From Bacteroidota bacterium (GTDB lineage: Bacteria > Bacteroidota > Bacteroidia > B-17B0 > Aurantibacillaceae), in assembly GCA_018267655.1 (NCBI GenBank), contig JAFDYB010000034.1:124001-188000 (forward strand): a DNA stretch of 64,000 nt, read 5' to 3'. Both the position numbers and the translations under genes were made by a program. Of the stretch, positions 18,634 to 27,696 are shown piece by piece (position 1 is the first letter of the stretch; each line of letters opens with the position of its first letter). The notes under the pieces are model-generated. The model worked only from the letters and a program-made list of their open reading frames with translations, was not told where the DNA came from and searched no databases.

Positions 18634-18667
18634 TATAAAAATAAAGCCATAACAAAAGTTATGGCTT
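18634..18667 (-). terminator. Intrinsic terminator after the TonB gene
   Basis: A perfect 10 bp stem AAGCCATAAC / GTTATGGCTT with a four-base loop (18644-18667) is followed on the minus strand by TATTTTTATAAG. Confidence 0.75.
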
Positions 18668-18688
18668 AGAAAATTAATTGCTTAAATA

Positions 18689-19489
18689 TTATTGTATTCT
18701 AAAACTAATTGGCAAATTAAAATAGCATTTAACTGCTCTACCGGTCATTTTAGCTGCCTTCCATGCCGGCATTGATTTTACAACGCGTACTGCTTCTTTA
18801 TCGCAGTCGCTGCAACCGGGAACTCCTTTTAAAATTTCAACATTGCTTATTTGCCCTGTTTCGTTTACAATAAATTTTAAAAAACATTTACCGCTTATGC
18901 CTGCCTCACGAGCCATTGCCGGATATTGCAAGTTTTTTTGAATAAACTTTGCCATTTCAGCAATTCCTCCGGGAAATTCTGCGTTTTCTTCTACAATTGT
19001 AAAAATTTCAGGGGCTGCCGCCGCTGTAGGTGCTGTTTTTTCTTCTGACGGAGGCGCAACAAGATCTTTATCGCCATCTTGATCTTTAGTTCCCACATTA
19101 GTTTCCTTTACATCTTCTTGTAATTTTTGCGGTTCTTCTTCTTTAGCGTCATCTTTAATAACGGGCGGCACAAATTTTACCATTTCAACCATTGGTGGTG
19201 GCGGTGGTGGCGGTGGTGGCGGTGGTTGTTCATCTTTAGGTGGTGGCGGTGTTAAATCAACAACTATGTTTGTCATATCAATTGGTTTTTCAACTTCTTT
19301 TGGGCGATTGTCAATAAAGGCTTTTATACCAAATAAAAACACTGCAAAAAGAAGCACTCCGCCAATAATTGTTGTTATTCTGCGGTTGTAATTTTTTCGT
19401 AGTTCATAGGCACCATAGGCTTGGTTTCTGCCTTCAAAGACTATTTCACTTCTGGCGTCTAGGGTAACATCATTCCAGTTTTGTAACAT
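18689..19489 (-). CDS. tonB: TonB-family energy transducer
   Basis: The 266-residue protein passes proton-motive force from ExbB/ExbD to outer-membrane TonB-dependent receptors. The N-terminal cytoplasmic stretch RNQAYGAYELRKNYNRR is typical of Bacteroidota TonB. One membrane helix (about 39-57) leads into a proline-rich spacer with a run of ten prolines at 90-99, then an acidic linker. The C-terminal TonB domain (about 175-266) carries YPAMAREAGISGKCFLKFIVNETG and AVKCYFNLPISFRIQ. A CSDC pair near 236 is notable in this domain. It is last of the four core genes of an exbB-exbD-exbD-tonB cluster, 18 bases after the second exbD. Confidence 0.92.
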   Translation of the reverse strand: MLQNWNDVTLDARSEIVFEGRNQAYGAYELRKNYNRRITTIIGGVLLFAVFLFGIKAFIDNRPKEVEKPIDMTNIVVDLTPPPPKDEQPPPPPPPPPPPMVEMVKFVPPVIKDDAKEEEPQKLQEDVKETNVGTKDQDGDKDLVAPPSEEKTAPTAAAAPEIFTIVEENAEFPGGIAEMAKFIQKNLQYPAMAREAGISGKCFLKFIVNETGQISNVEILKGVPGCSDCDKEAVRVVKSMPAWKAAKMTGRAVKCYFNLPISFRIQ

Positions 19490-19507
19490 AAGTTTATCTC
19501 CTTTCTT

Positions 19508-20149
19508 TTAGTTTACTTTAGCGTTAACTAAATCTAGCTCAGGCTTTATTATATCCGTTATAACGTATTTACCAACTAAGTTAAAGTTTAACTCATCAAT
19601 TAAATCAACCACATTTTTGTAGGTAGCTTTATCGTCGGTTTTAATAAGGTAGGTAAACGCGCGATCTTTATCTGCCTTTATTGTTTTTGCCATACGCTTA
19701 AACGTTGTGTCGGCAATTTGTTTATTTTGAAGTTTGTCGTCAAGCTTTTTTATTTCAGTTCGTATCCACTCATTTTTATCAAGCAAAAATTTATGTAGGC
19801 TTTTTGAGCCGTCTTGACTGAAATTAAGTTCTTGTAACTCTGTAGCAGGCTTGCCTTCTTCGGGCTTGTCTCTAAATTGTCCTTCGTAGTAAAAAATCCT
19901 ATCATCTTTACTAAGCAGGAAGGTAATTCCTTTTTTAATTTCGGTTTTTGGATCGTTTGGGTTTGGGGGTGCAGGGAAAGTAAGCTCCATTGATTTTGGC
20001 TTGCTAAATGTTGATGTTAACACGAAAAAGGTTAACAATAAGAAAGCCAAGTCAACCATTGGTGTCATATCAATACGCGTACTTTGTTTTTTGGCTCTTT
20101 TTTTGCCGCCTTTGTGACCACCGCCACCACTATCTGAAATTTCTGCCAT
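19508..20149 (-). CDS. exbD: ExbD-type biopolymer transport protein (second copy)
   Basis: The 213-residue protein has a basic cytoplasmic N-terminus (GGKKRAKKQSTRIDMTPMVDLAFLLLTFFVLTSTF). The conserved Asp of the single membrane helix lies in MVDLAFLLLTFF. A periplasmic domain of about 150 residues follows. It forms the proton channel with ExbB and energises TonB. It differs clearly from the upstream ExbD copy (longer basic tail, different periplasmic domain), so the two are not a recent duplication and may form a heteromeric complex. Sixteen bases separate it from that copy. Confidence 0.92.
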   Translation of the reverse strand: MAEISDSGGGGHKGGKKRAKKQSTRIDMTPMVDLAFLLLTFFVLTSTFSKPKSMELTFPAPPNPNDPKTEIKKGITFLLSKDDRIFYYEGQFRDKPEEGKPATELQELNFSQDGSKSLHKFLLDKNEWIRTEIKKLDDKLQNKQIADTTFKRMAKTIKADKDRAFTYLIKTDDKATYKNVVDLIDELNFNLVGKYVITDIIKPELDLVNAKVN

Positions 20150-20165
20150 GGTTTAAATTTTTACT

Positions 20166-20852
20166 TTACTTCTTTTTTTCGGTGTCAAGCACGGTGCCTG
20201 CACCTTCGAGAGAGGTAATTAGGTTAAACTGAAATATTTTTAAATCGGTAAATGTTTTTATTACGCCGCTTACCAGCATGTACTTTGTTTTTCCATCGCA
20301 TTTAATTGCGTAACGTGGTTTTTCTGCCTTTAAGTCTTGACCGGCCTCCTTCGCTTTTTCTTTTGCTTCGTTATAGGCAATTACGGCATTTTTACCGGCA
20401 AATGAAATCCAGTCTTTTAATTGCGGATTGTTTAACGTATCATTAGGAACACCTTTTTGTGGTTTAAAGTTTGTACGTTCATTTTCGCTTGCGTCGATAT
20501 AGCGAGGTAAATCTTTAATATCAACGCCAATACTTGGCAATCCACTAAACTTTTTTATTTGCTGGTCGGTAAACTTTACGCCATATTTTTCTCCCATTTC
20601 TCGTAGGGCTTCTGTTTTAGCTGTAGTGTTACTGATGCCAAAAAACACTCGTCCTATATCATCTATTGTAACCATGATATGATTATCCGGCAAGGTAACC
20701 TGCCCTATTGATGAAGGAGGGTCAACTGTAACCGGTTCAGCCATACGAAACGAAGCAGTTAACATAAAAAATGTTACCAGTAGGAAAGCCAAGTCAACCA
20801 TGGGTGTCATGTCTAAACTTGGAGCGCCGCCTTTTGATGGTTTCTTCGACAT
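20166..20852 (-). CDS. exbD: ExbD-type biopolymer transport protein (first copy)
   Basis: The 228-residue ExbD family member begins MSKKPSKGGAPSLDMTPMVD, followed by a helix LAFLLVTFFMLTASF containing the conserved proton-carrying Asp just before it. The periplasmic domain is larger than in enterobacterial ExbD (about 140 residues) and carries a segment near residues 60-130 with little similarity to the second copy. An AT-rich gap of 86 bases with a terminator-like hairpin separates it from exbB, which could reduce its expression relative to exbB. Confidence 0.92.
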   Translation of the reverse strand: MSKKPSKGGAPSLDMTPMVDLAFLLVTFFMLTASFRMAEPVTVDPPSSIGQVTLPDNHIMVTIDDIGRVFFGISNTTAKTEALREMGEKYGVKFTDQQIKKFSGLPSIGVDIKDLPRYIDASENERTNFKPQKGVPNDTLNNPQLKDWISFAGKNAVIAYNEAKEKAKEAGQDLKAEKPRYAIKCDGKTKYMLVSGVIKTFTDLKIFQFNLITSLEGAGTVLDTEKKK

Positions 20853-20902
20853 TTTGTTATTATTTTATATTAAGATAACTAATTTTTATTTTTCCATAAA
20901 AT

Positions 20903-20932
20903 TAAAAAAACAATTTGCTGTGTTTAGCAATT
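20903..20932 (-). terminator. Terminator-like hairpin between exbB and exbD
   Basis: On the minus strand AATTGCT pairs with AGCAAATT (one bulged base), followed by a T-rich run (TGTTTTTTT). The stem is short, so it may only attenuate transcription between exbB and the first exbD. Confidence 0.4.
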
Positions 20933-20938
20933 ATCTTT

Positions 20939-21742
20939 TTATTTTTCGGTTGATTGAAACTCTTGTATAATTGAGAATCCGGCCTCATCCATTGCGTAAG
21001 TAATTTGATCGATACGATTGCTAAATAAATTATAAAAAATAATTGCAAATGCTGAAGTTAAAATTCCTACCAATGTATTTACAAGCGCCTCAGAAATACC
21101 TGTTGCAAGAGCTGCAGTATCAGGAGCACCAGCATTAGCAAGGGCCGCAAACGCACGAATCATACCAACTACCGTTCCAATTAGTCCGGCTAAAGTTCCA
21201 ATTGAAGCCATTGTTGAAATTACCACCATGTTTTTAGAAAGCATTGGCAATTCTAATGCTGTAGCTTCTTCTAAAGATTTTTGAATGGCATGCACTTTTG
21301 CTTCTTTATCCATTGTTGAGTCGTTTTTTACGAATTTATATTTTTCAATGCCTTCGTGTACAACATTTGCCAAAGAGCCTTTTTGTTTATTACACTCCTC
21401 AACTGCCCCGTCAAAATCATGGCTTGCAATAAACTGCTTTATTTTTGCAACAAATTTATCGGTTTGCCCTTTGCCGTTTGCTTTTTGAATAGTAACAAAA
21501 CGCTCAATTGCAAAAGTAATTACTGTTAATAAAAACCCAAGTAGGATAGGTACTATAAAACCACCCTTATACATTGTGCCTAAAAGATTATGCGGATGCC
21601 CTTTTACCGGATCGCCCCCCTCAAAATTACTTGGCGCGCCAAGTATTTGAGTGTAAATAAAAATTCCGATTCCAATACAAATTACTATTGCCAATGCTGA
21701 AACAATAAGTGGAAATCCTCCTGATGTTTTGTTCTTACTCAT
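20939..21742 (-). CDS. exbB: ExbB/MotA/TolQ-family proton channel protein
   Basis: This 267-residue inner-membrane protein pairs with ExbD to convert proton-motive force into TonB movement. A first helix (about 10-32) is followed by a second (about 60-82, GFIVPILLGFLLTVITFAIERF). A large cytoplasmic loop leads to two further helices with the family signature MVVISTMASIGTLAGLIGTVVGMIRAFAALA (about 170-205) and GISEALVNTLVGILTSAFAIIFYNLF. It heads the exbB-exbD-exbD-tonB set and has a well-formed promoter (TTTG, 18 bases, TAAGTTTG) upstream. Confidence 0.93.
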   Translation of the reverse strand: MSKNKTSGGFPLIVSALAIVICIGIGIFIYTQILGAPSNFEGGDPVKGHPHNLLGTMYKGGFIVPILLGFLLTVITFAIERFVTIQKANGKGQTDKFVAKIKQFIASHDFDGAVEECNKQKGSLANVVHEGIEKYKFVKNDSTMDKEAKVHAIQKSLEEATALELPMLSKNMVVISTMASIGTLAGLIGTVVGMIRAFAALANAGAPDTAALATGISEALVNTLVGILTSAFAIIFYNLFSNRIDQITYAMDEAGFSIIQEFQSTEK

Positions 21743-21794
21743 AATTGTTGTTTTAGTTTATAACCTTGTGTTTATTTGTTTTAATTTAAAGTGC

Positions 21795-21824
21795 CAAACT
21801 TAGTAAAATGTTTTATTAACCAAA
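21795..21824 (-). promoter_or_regulatory. Promoter of the exbB-exbD-exbD-tonB cluster
   Basis: On the minus strand TTTG (21821-21824) and TAAGTTTG (21795-21802) are 18 bases apart, a full match to the Bacteroidota sigma-ABfr type promoter. The leader to the exbB ATG is about 45 bases. Confidence 0.65.
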
Positions 21825-21907
21825 AAACAATTTTACTTAAATTTTAAATGATTAAACATTTTGTTTACAAATATTGTCTTATTTTTTTCTTAAACAATCT
21901 GTATTTT

Positions 21908-21915
21908 TACATTTG
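21908..21915 (+). promoter_or_regulatory. Putative promoter -7 box (TACATTTG) for the MmcQ/YjbR gene
   Basis: Exact TAnnTTTG match 29 bases before the ATG. A TTG at the expected -33 distance is missing. Confidence 0.45.
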
Positions 21916-21944
21916 GTGTTTATTTTTTAATAACTGGTTAAAAA

Positions 21945-22268
21945 ATGTATAATATTGAAATAATAAGAGATTACTGCATAGCAAAAGACTTTGTAAACGA
22001 AGGCTTTCCCTTTGGTGCAGACACCTTGGTATTTAGAACTAAAAACAAATTGTTTTTGCTGCTTGATTTAAACTCAAATCCGCCGCGTTTTAATGTAAAG
22101 TGCAAGCCCGAGCTTTGTATTGAGTTACGCGAAATGTACCCCGAAAACATACTGCCGGGTTATCACATGAATAAAAAACATTGGAATACTGTTGTTTGTA
22201 CAAACAAATTGCCTAAAAAATTACTATTTGAAATGATTGATAATTCATATAATTTAATAAAACGTTAA
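21945..22268 (+). CDS. MmcQ/YjbR family protein
   Basis: The 107-residue protein has the whole family pattern: an N-terminal IEIIRDYCIAK helix, FPFGADTLVF, a central LLLDLNSNPPRFNVKCKPELCIELREMYPENILPGYHMNKKHWNTVV and a C-terminal LLFEMIDNSYNLI helix. The fold is a CyaY-like double-wing domain usually described as DNA-binding, but the cellular role is not established. It stands alone with its own promoter, divergent from the Ton cluster. Confidence 0.88.
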   Translation: MYNIEIIRDYCIAKDFVNEGFPFGADTLVFRTKNKLFLLLDLNSNPPRFNVKCKPELCIELREMYPENILPGYHMNKKHWNTVVCTNKLPKKLLFEMIDNSYNLIKR

Positions 22269-22275
22269 AAAATTA

Positions 22276-22302
22276 TTTGTATTTAAAAAAATTGTATGTT
22301 TG
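22276..22302 (+). promoter_or_regulatory. Putative promoter (TTTG ... TATGTTTG) for the T9SS cargo gene
   Basis: TATGTTTG (22295-22302) matches the -7 consensus exactly and an upstream TTTG (22276-22279) is 15 bases away, slightly short of the usual spacing. The leader would be about 20 bases. Confidence 0.5.
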
Positions 22303-22329
22303 CCAAAATTAATAAAACAATAAACAATT

Positions 22330-23349
22330 ATGTTAAAACAATTACTTTCAATTATGACTGTAGCCTCTGTGGTTACAGTAAATGCGCAAAGTGCGCGTAA
22401 ATTTACGCCTGATAACAGTAAAAACTTACAGGTGTCTATTTCAAATTCAAATTTAAAAACAGCAGCATTAACCTGCTCAAATGTTCAAACATTTATTGGC
22501 AGCAGCTTAACAATTGGGGCACTAACAGCAACTACCGGTTGTACAACTGGCGGCTATGCAATTGGAAATAATTGCTATGGTGATTTAGCAAAAGCCAATT
22601 ATTTTGCCCCAACAACTTATTCTACTATTTCTAGTCCTAGTGTTACAGGAGTTGCCGTGTTATTTTACAGCTCAGGTGCAATAGGAACAAAAGGAACTGG
22701 TAATGTAACTTTAAATTTATACCCAGGCACTCAAGCCGGTGGCCCAACTGGTACAGCTACACCAATAGCGTCTAATGTAGCAAGCTTACCTAGTATTGTA
22801 GCTTCGCCAACACTTGGCCCTGGTATTCATGCATATACATTTACATTATCAACTCCGGTATCTGCGCCTGCAGGTGGTTTTTATGCTAGCATTGTATTAC
22901 CGGTTAACCCAGGCGACACTGCTGTATTATTAGCAAACGCAATGGCTACAACTACTCCTAATTATGGTTGGGAGCAACAAAGCGACAATGCTTGGTATAA
23001 TATGGCCCTTAGTTGGGGAGTTTCGTTTAACATAGCAATGGTTCCTCAAATTTGCGGAACAGCTACTGTTACCGGTTTAACTCAAAACTCTTCGTTAGCT
23101 CATAACATTTCAATGATGCCTAACCCTACAAGTGGCGAGTTAAAAGTTAATGTAAACTTAAACGAAACACAAGATCTTACTATTTCAGTAACTAACGCTA
23201 TAGGTCAAGTGGTAATGAATAACAACTATTCAGCTGTTTTAAGCGAGTCGGTAAATTTAAATTTAAGCAATCAACCAAACGGTATTTACTTTGTTACTGT
23301 TAGTAATGGTAAAGACAAAATGGTTCAACGTATTGTACTAAACAAATAA
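22330..23349 (+). CDS. Secreted protein with T9SS type A sorting domain, function unknown
   Basis: The 339-residue protein has a signal peptide (about 1-19, ending VTVNAQ). The middle 220 residues are Thr/Ser/Gly-rich beta structure with several Cys (ALTCSNV, TTGCTTGGYAIGNNCYG) and no domain I can name. The C-terminal 80 residues form a T9SS type A sorting domain (MMPNPTSGELKVNVNL, NAIGQVVMNNN, PNGIYFVTVSNG, QRIVLNK), so it should be exported through the outer membrane. It has its own promoter and a strong terminator, so it is a single-gene transcript. A surface or matrix protein is likely. Confidence 0.8.
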   Translation: MLKQLLSIMTVASVVTVNAQSARKFTPDNSKNLQVSISNSNLKTAALTCSNVQTFIGSSLTIGALTATTGCTTGGYAIGNNCYGDLAKANYFAPTTYSTISSPSVTGVAVLFYSSGAIGTKGTGNVTLNLYPGTQAGGPTGTATPIASNVASLPSIVASPTLGPGIHAYTFTLSTPVSAPAGGFYASIVLPVNPGDTAVLLANAMATTTPNYGWEQQSDNAWYNMALSWGVSFNIAMVPQICGTATVTGLTQNSSLAHNISMMPNPTSGELKVNVNLNETQDLTISVTNAIGQVVMNNNYSAVLSESVNLNLSNQPNGIYFVTVSNGKDKMVQRIVLNK

Positions 23350-23363
23350 AAATCTTTTAAATT

Positions 23364-23399
23364 AAAAAACCCGATGCAATAAATACATCGGGTTTTTTT
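23364..23399. terminator. Bidirectional intrinsic terminator
   Basis: A CCCGATG / CATCGGG stem (23370-23376 and 23386-23392), with six As before and seven Ts after, sits between a plus-strand T9SS cargo gene and the end of minus-strand rpoN. Confidence 0.9.
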
Positions 23400-23413
23400 A
23401 TGTTCTTTTTAAA

Positions 23414-24898
23414 CTAAACCTCTTTACGTAAGCGTCCTACCGGAATTTCCATTTGTTCGCGGTATTTTGCAACCGTTCTACGTGCTATTGCATATCCCTT
23501 TTCTTTAAGTTTATTACACAGTTCATCATCGGTATATGGGTTGTGTTTGTTTTCTTGTTCAATTACTTCTTTTATAATTTTTTTTACTTCACGACTGCTA
23601 ATTTCTTCACCGTCATCTTTACTCATTGCTTCACTAAAAAATGATTTTAATGAAAATGTGCCATAAGGAGTTTGCACATATTTACTATTTGCCACACGCG
23701 AAATAGTTGATAAATCAAGATTTACCTTTGTGGCAACATCTTTAAGTATCATTGGTTTTAGGTTTTTTTCATCGCCGGTAATAAAATACTCTTTTTGAAA
23801 TTCAACAATAGCATGCATGCAAAGCAACATAGTATTATAGCGTTGTTGCAGTGCTTCAATAAACCATTCGGCGCCTTCTATTTTTCCCTTAATAAATCCC
23901 GTTGCTTCTTTTGCTTGTTTATCTTTGCTTTTACTGTATTCTTTAAGCATTTCGAGATATTCGTTACTTATTTTTAAGTCGGGTAAATTACGCCCATTAA
24001 TACTAATTTCAGGTTTTGAATCGTTAATATTAATAATAAAATCAGGAATTATTTCGCTCGACGAAGTCGCTTTATCATTTGTATTACCAGGCTTTGGGTT
24101 TAAATGTTTAATTTCTTCAATTACATCTTTTAATTCCTCATTATCTATTCCTAATTTTCGAGTAATTTTTTCGTAATGTTTTTTGCTAAAATCGTCCATG
24201 TGATTTGAAACGATGTCAATTGCCATTCTAACCTCACGTGTTTGTTCGGCTTTACGTTTTAATTGGATTAACAAACACTCTTGCAGTGTTTGCGCGCCTA
24301 CGCCGGGAGGGTCAAAGTTTTGAATTACTTTTAAAACTGTTTTAACCTCATCCAGCGTGGCATTAATGTTTACTTTAAATGCTAAATCATCGGTTACTGA
24401 GTCAAGCTCTCTTCTAAGATAACCGTCTTCATCAAGGCTTCCAATTAAAAAAATTCCGATTGTAAATTGTTGTTCAGAAAGATTTTGTTCATACAATTGT
24501 TGTTCGAGTAAATCGTAAAAATCAGGACCTTCTACTACAACAAATTCGCGTTGTACATCGTCTGCGCCTTTATTACTAATTTCGTATTTATATGAATCCA
24601 ATTCTTCAGCATCCATATAGTCTTCCATTTCAACATCATTAGTGTGTAACTGCGATTCATCTTCATTAGGATCTCCATTTTCATCTATCTCCTGCTCTTT
24701 TTCGGGTTCATTGTTTTCATACAACTCATCGTCTGAACTTTGCTCATTTTCTTCTTCGAGTGCCGGGTTAGCTTCAAGCTCTTCTTTTATTCGCTCCTCA
24801 AGCGCAAGCGTAGGCAATTGCAGTAATTTCATAAGCATTATTTGCTGAGGCAAAAGTTTTTGCTGCAACTTTAATTGCTGTATGTTTTTAAGAGCCAT
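23414..24898 (-). CDS. rpoN: RNA polymerase sigma-54 factor
   Basis: The 494-residue protein directs core polymerase to -24/-12 promoters that need an enhancer-binding ATPase. Region I is glutamine- and leucine-rich (KNIQQLKLQQKLLPQQIMLMKLLQLPTLALEERI), followed by a very acidic region II (about 40-100) and the core-binding domain. The C-terminal RpoN box reads ARRTVAKYRE near residue 475. Its ATG directly abuts the tyrS stop codon, so it is co-transcribed with tyrS and cysS. No sigma-54 activator gene is in the window. Confidence 0.96.
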   Translation of the reverse strand: MALKNIQQLKLQQKLLPQQIMLMKLLQLPTLALEERIKEELEANPALEEENEQSSDDELYENNEPEKEQEIDENGDPNEDESQLHTNDVEMEDYMDAEELDSYKYEISNKGADDVQREFVVVEGPDFYDLLEQQLYEQNLSEQQFTIGIFLIGSLDEDGYLRRELDSVTDDLAFKVNINATLDEVKTVLKVIQNFDPPGVGAQTLQECLLIQLKRKAEQTREVRMAIDIVSNHMDDFSKKHYEKITRKLGIDNEELKDVIEEIKHLNPKPGNTNDKATSSSEIIPDFIININDSKPEISINGRNLPDLKISNEYLEMLKEYSKSKDKQAKEATGFIKGKIEGAEWFIEALQQRYNTMLLCMHAIVEFQKEYFITGDEKNLKPMILKDVATKVNLDLSTISRVANSKYVQTPYGTFSLKSFFSEAMSKDDGEEISSREVKKIIKEVIEQENKHNPYTDDELCNKLKEKGYAIARRTVAKYREQMEIPVGRLRKEV

Positions 24899-26188
24899 TT
24901 ATTGCGCTATTATTAAGTAATTATTCTTTTTTCCTTTCGATATCAACAAATATTTGTTATTGATAAATTGTTGCTCGGTTACAGAAAGATCGATATTTGA
25001 GATTTTTTCTTTATTTATACTAACCCCTCCACCTAAAATTAGTTTTTTAGCTTCGCTTTTACTAGGTAAGATGTTAGTTTTTTCTACCAATAAATCTAAT
25101 ACACCAAGGTTGTTTGTTAATTGGATTTTATCAATCATGAATTGTGGCACTCCTTCAAAAATTTCTAAAAATACTTGTTCGTTAAGCGCTGCTAATTGCG
25201 ATATTGTTCCTGAGAATAAGACATTACTTGCTTCAATAGCTTGTTCATAATCTTGCTCACCATGAACCAGCACAGTTATTTCTTTTGCTAAAGTTTTTTG
25301 TAATACCCGCTTTCCCTTATCTGTATTGTGTTCATTAATAATAGTTTCAATTTCTTCTTTAGATAAAAATGTAAAAAGTTTAATAAAATTTTCGGCATCT
25401 TCGTCTGATGTGTTAATCCAATATTGGTAAAACTTATAGGCCGATGTTTTAGTTTTGTCGAGCCAAATGTTTCCACTTTCTGTTTTTCCAAATTTGGTAC
25501 CATCGGCTTTAGTAACCAATTGTGTGGTAAGTGCATAAGCTTCGCCAGAAATTTTACGGCGAATTAATTCGGTGCCACCGGTAATATTGCCCCATTGATC
25601 GCTTCCTCCCATTTGAAGTTTGCAATTATTGTTTTGATAGAGGTATAAAAAATCATACGCTTGTAGTAGCTGGTAGCTAAATTCAGTAAAACTCATGCCG
25701 TTTTCAAGCCTATTTTTAACAGAGTCTTTTGCCAACATATAACTAACGTTTAGGTATTTTCCTATATCGCGAATAAAATTAATGAAGGGATAATTTTTCA
25801 TCCAATCAAAATTATTAACTAAAAGTGCAGCGTTATCGCCCTTATTGAAGTGGAGAAATTTTTCTAACTGTGTTTTTATACCCGCTATATTTTTTTGAAG
25901 CGCCTCTTCATTTAATAAATTTCTTTCGGCACTTTTTCCGCTTGGATCGCCAACCATACCGGTAGCTCCGCCAATTAAGGCTACAGGTTTGTGCCCTGCT
26001 TTTTGAAAACGCATTAAGGTAATTATTTGTGCTAAGCTGCCAATATGTAGTGAATCAGAGGTTGGGTCAAAACCAATGTACCCGATTGTTTGCTCTTTGT
26101 TTAATAACTCTTGCGTACCGGGCATTATATCGTGTAATGCACCCCTCCATTTTAAATCTTCAACAAATGTGTTTTTAGTTTCTGTCAT
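24899..26188 (-). CDS. tyrS: Tyrosyl-tRNA synthetase
   Basis: This 429-residue class I aminoacyl-tRNA synthetase charges tRNA-Tyr. The HIGH-equivalent is SLHIGSLAQ (about 46-54), the tyrosine-binding stretch is QLLQAYDFLYLYQNNNCKLQMGGSDQWGNITGG, and the KMSKS-equivalent is KFGKTESG (about 232-239). The C-terminal S4-like domain follows (PSKSEAKKLILGGGVSINKEKI). Length and motifs are those of the bacterial TyrS type. It lies 4 bases after cysS, and rpoN follows with no gap. Confidence 0.97.
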   Translation of the reverse strand: MTETKNTFVEDLKWRGALHDIMPGTQELLNKEQTIGYIGFDPTSDSLHIGSLAQIITLMRFQKAGHKPVALIGGATGMVGDPSGKSAERNLLNEEALQKNIAGIKTQLEKFLHFNKGDNAALLVNNFDWMKNYPFINFIRDIGKYLNVSYMLAKDSVKNRLENGMSFTEFSYQLLQAYDFLYLYQNNNCKLQMGGSDQWGNITGGTELIRRKISGEAYALTTQLVTKADGTKFGKTESGNIWLDKTKTSAYKFYQYWINTSDEDAENFIKLFTFLSKEEIETIINEHNTDKGKRVLQKTLAKEITVLVHGEQDYEQAIEASNVLFSGTISQLAALNEQVFLEIFEGVPQFMIDKIQLTNNLGVLDLLVEKTNILPSKSEAKKLILGGGVSINKEKISNIDLSVTEQQFINNKYLLISKGKKNNYLIIAQ

Positions 26189-26192
26189 TATT

Positions 26193-27656
26193 TTATATTT
26201 TCCAATTAGTACCTTCTTTACCGTCTTTTATTTGAATGCCTGCGTTAATCAAACTATCTCTGATATTATCGCTTAGGGCAAAGTTTTTTTCTTCTTTTGC
26301 TTTTTTTCTCATTTCTAAAACGTAGTCCATTACTTTTGTTAATGCTTCTGAGGAACGATTTTTTTCTGTTTCAATTTTAAGTCCTAATACATCAAAAAAG
26401 AAATGATTAAATATTTTTTTTAATAATTCTATATCTGTAGTGGTGAGCGTTGTTTTTTTATCGTTGGCAGAATTAATAATGCGTGCAGCGTCAAACAGAT
26501 GTGCTATTAATACAGATGTGTTAAAATCATCGTTCATTGCGTTATAACATTGTTTTTCAAGCTCTGCAATGTTTTCGGGAGAACTATTTTGCGCTATAAG
26601 TTGCTGTAATGTTTTGTAAGCTTCTACTAATCGTTCAAAACCTTTTTCGGCAGCTTGCAGGGCTTCGTTACTAAAATCAAGCGTACTGCGGTAATGTGTT
26701 TGAAGCATAAAAAACCTTACGGCCATTGGGCTGTATCCCTTTTGAAGCAAAGGGTGATTTCCGGAAAATAATTCGTGAGGTAAAAAACTATTACCTAAAC
26801 TTTTGCTCATTTTTTGGCCACTAACGGTAAGCATGTTTGTGTGCATCCAATAATTACAAGGTTGCTTGCCACAATAGGCTATATTTTGAGCAATTTCATT
26901 AGTGTGGTGTGTGGGTGCTAAATCCATGCCGCCACCATGAATATCAAATTGCTCGCCTAAATATTTTGTGCTCATAGCGCTACATTCAATATGCCACCCA
27001 GGAAACCCCTGCCCCCATTTACTTGGCCATTGCATTAGGTGCTCCGGCTTTGCTTTTATCCACAAAGCAAAATCGAGTCGTCCTCGTTTTTCATCTTGCC
27101 CATCTAAATCGCGTGTGTTTTCAAATAATTCATCTATTTTGCGGCCGGTAAGAGCGGTATAATTATTTTGTTTGGCAAATTTTTCAACATCAAAATAAAT
27201 TGTTCCATCAACTTCGTAAGCCCAGCCGTTTTCAATAATAGTTTTTGCCATTTCTTGTTGTTCAATAATATGGCCGGTTGCAGTTGGCTCAATACTTGGC
27301 GGCAAGCAATTAAATTGTTGTAAAACATTGTGAAAATCGACTGTGTATTTTTGTACAATTTCCATTGGCTCTAGTTGTTGTAATTTTGCTTTTTTACTTA
27401 CTTTATCTTCACCGGTATCCGCATCACTTTCTAAATGACCGGCATCAGTAATGTTACGCACATAGCGCACTTTGTAGCCAACGTGAGTTAAATAACGGTA
27501 AATAATATCGAAAGAAATAAATGTGCGGCAATTTCCTAAATGCACATCGCTATAAACCGTTGGTCCACATACATACATGCCAACATGTGGTGCTTTTAAC
27601 GGCTTAAAAAGTTCTTTATTACGACTTAGCGTATTATAAATTGAAAGGGTTTGCAT
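26193..27656 (-). CDS. cysS: Cysteinyl-tRNA synthetase
   Basis: This 487-residue class I synthetase charges tRNA-Cys. It has CGPTVYSDVHLGNCRTF (zinc Cys plus the HIGH-equivalent, about 30-46), WHIECSAMSTKYLGEQFDIHGGGMDLAPTHHTNEIAQ (further zinc ligands), and KMSKSLGN near residue 283. The C-terminal DALR-type anticodon domain ends ALSDNIRDSLINAGIQIKDGKEGTNW. It heads cysS-tyrS-rpoN; a DUF4286 gene lies 40 bases upstream on the same strand. Confidence 0.97.
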   Translation of the reverse strand: MQTLSIYNTLSRNKELFKPLKAPHVGMYVCGPTVYSDVHLGNCRTFISFDIIYRYLTHVGYKVRYVRNITDAGHLESDADTGEDKVSKKAKLQQLEPMEIVQKYTVDFHNVLQQFNCLPPSIEPTATGHIIEQQEMAKTIIENGWAYEVDGTIYFDVEKFAKQNNYTALTGRKIDELFENTRDLDGQDEKRGRLDFALWIKAKPEHLMQWPSKWGQGFPGWHIECSAMSTKYLGEQFDIHGGGMDLAPTHHTNEIAQNIAYCGKQPCNYWMHTNMLTVSGQKMSKSLGNSFLPHELFSGNHPLLQKGYSPMAVRFFMLQTHYRSTLDFSNEALQAAEKGFERLVEAYKTLQQLIAQNSSPENIAELEKQCYNAMNDDFNTSVLIAHLFDAARIINSANDKKTTLTTTDIELLKKIFNHFFFDVLGLKIETEKNRSSEALTKVMDYVLEMRKKAKEEKNFALSDNIRDSLINAGIQIKDGKEGTNWKI

Positions 27657-27696
27657 TACTTTGTAAAGTTGCTAAAAAAAAACGAAAGCGTTGTAT

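Noticed and set aside
24231..24250. CACGTG core in rpoN as another parS site
   Set aside because: Flanks (ACCTCACGTGTTTG) do not match parS beyond the central six bases; the same holds for a CACGTG near 59983 in accD.
27056..27064. Perfect DnaA box TTATCCACA
   Set aside because: It is a single copy inside the cysS coding sequence with no AT-rich neighbour and no companion boxes.
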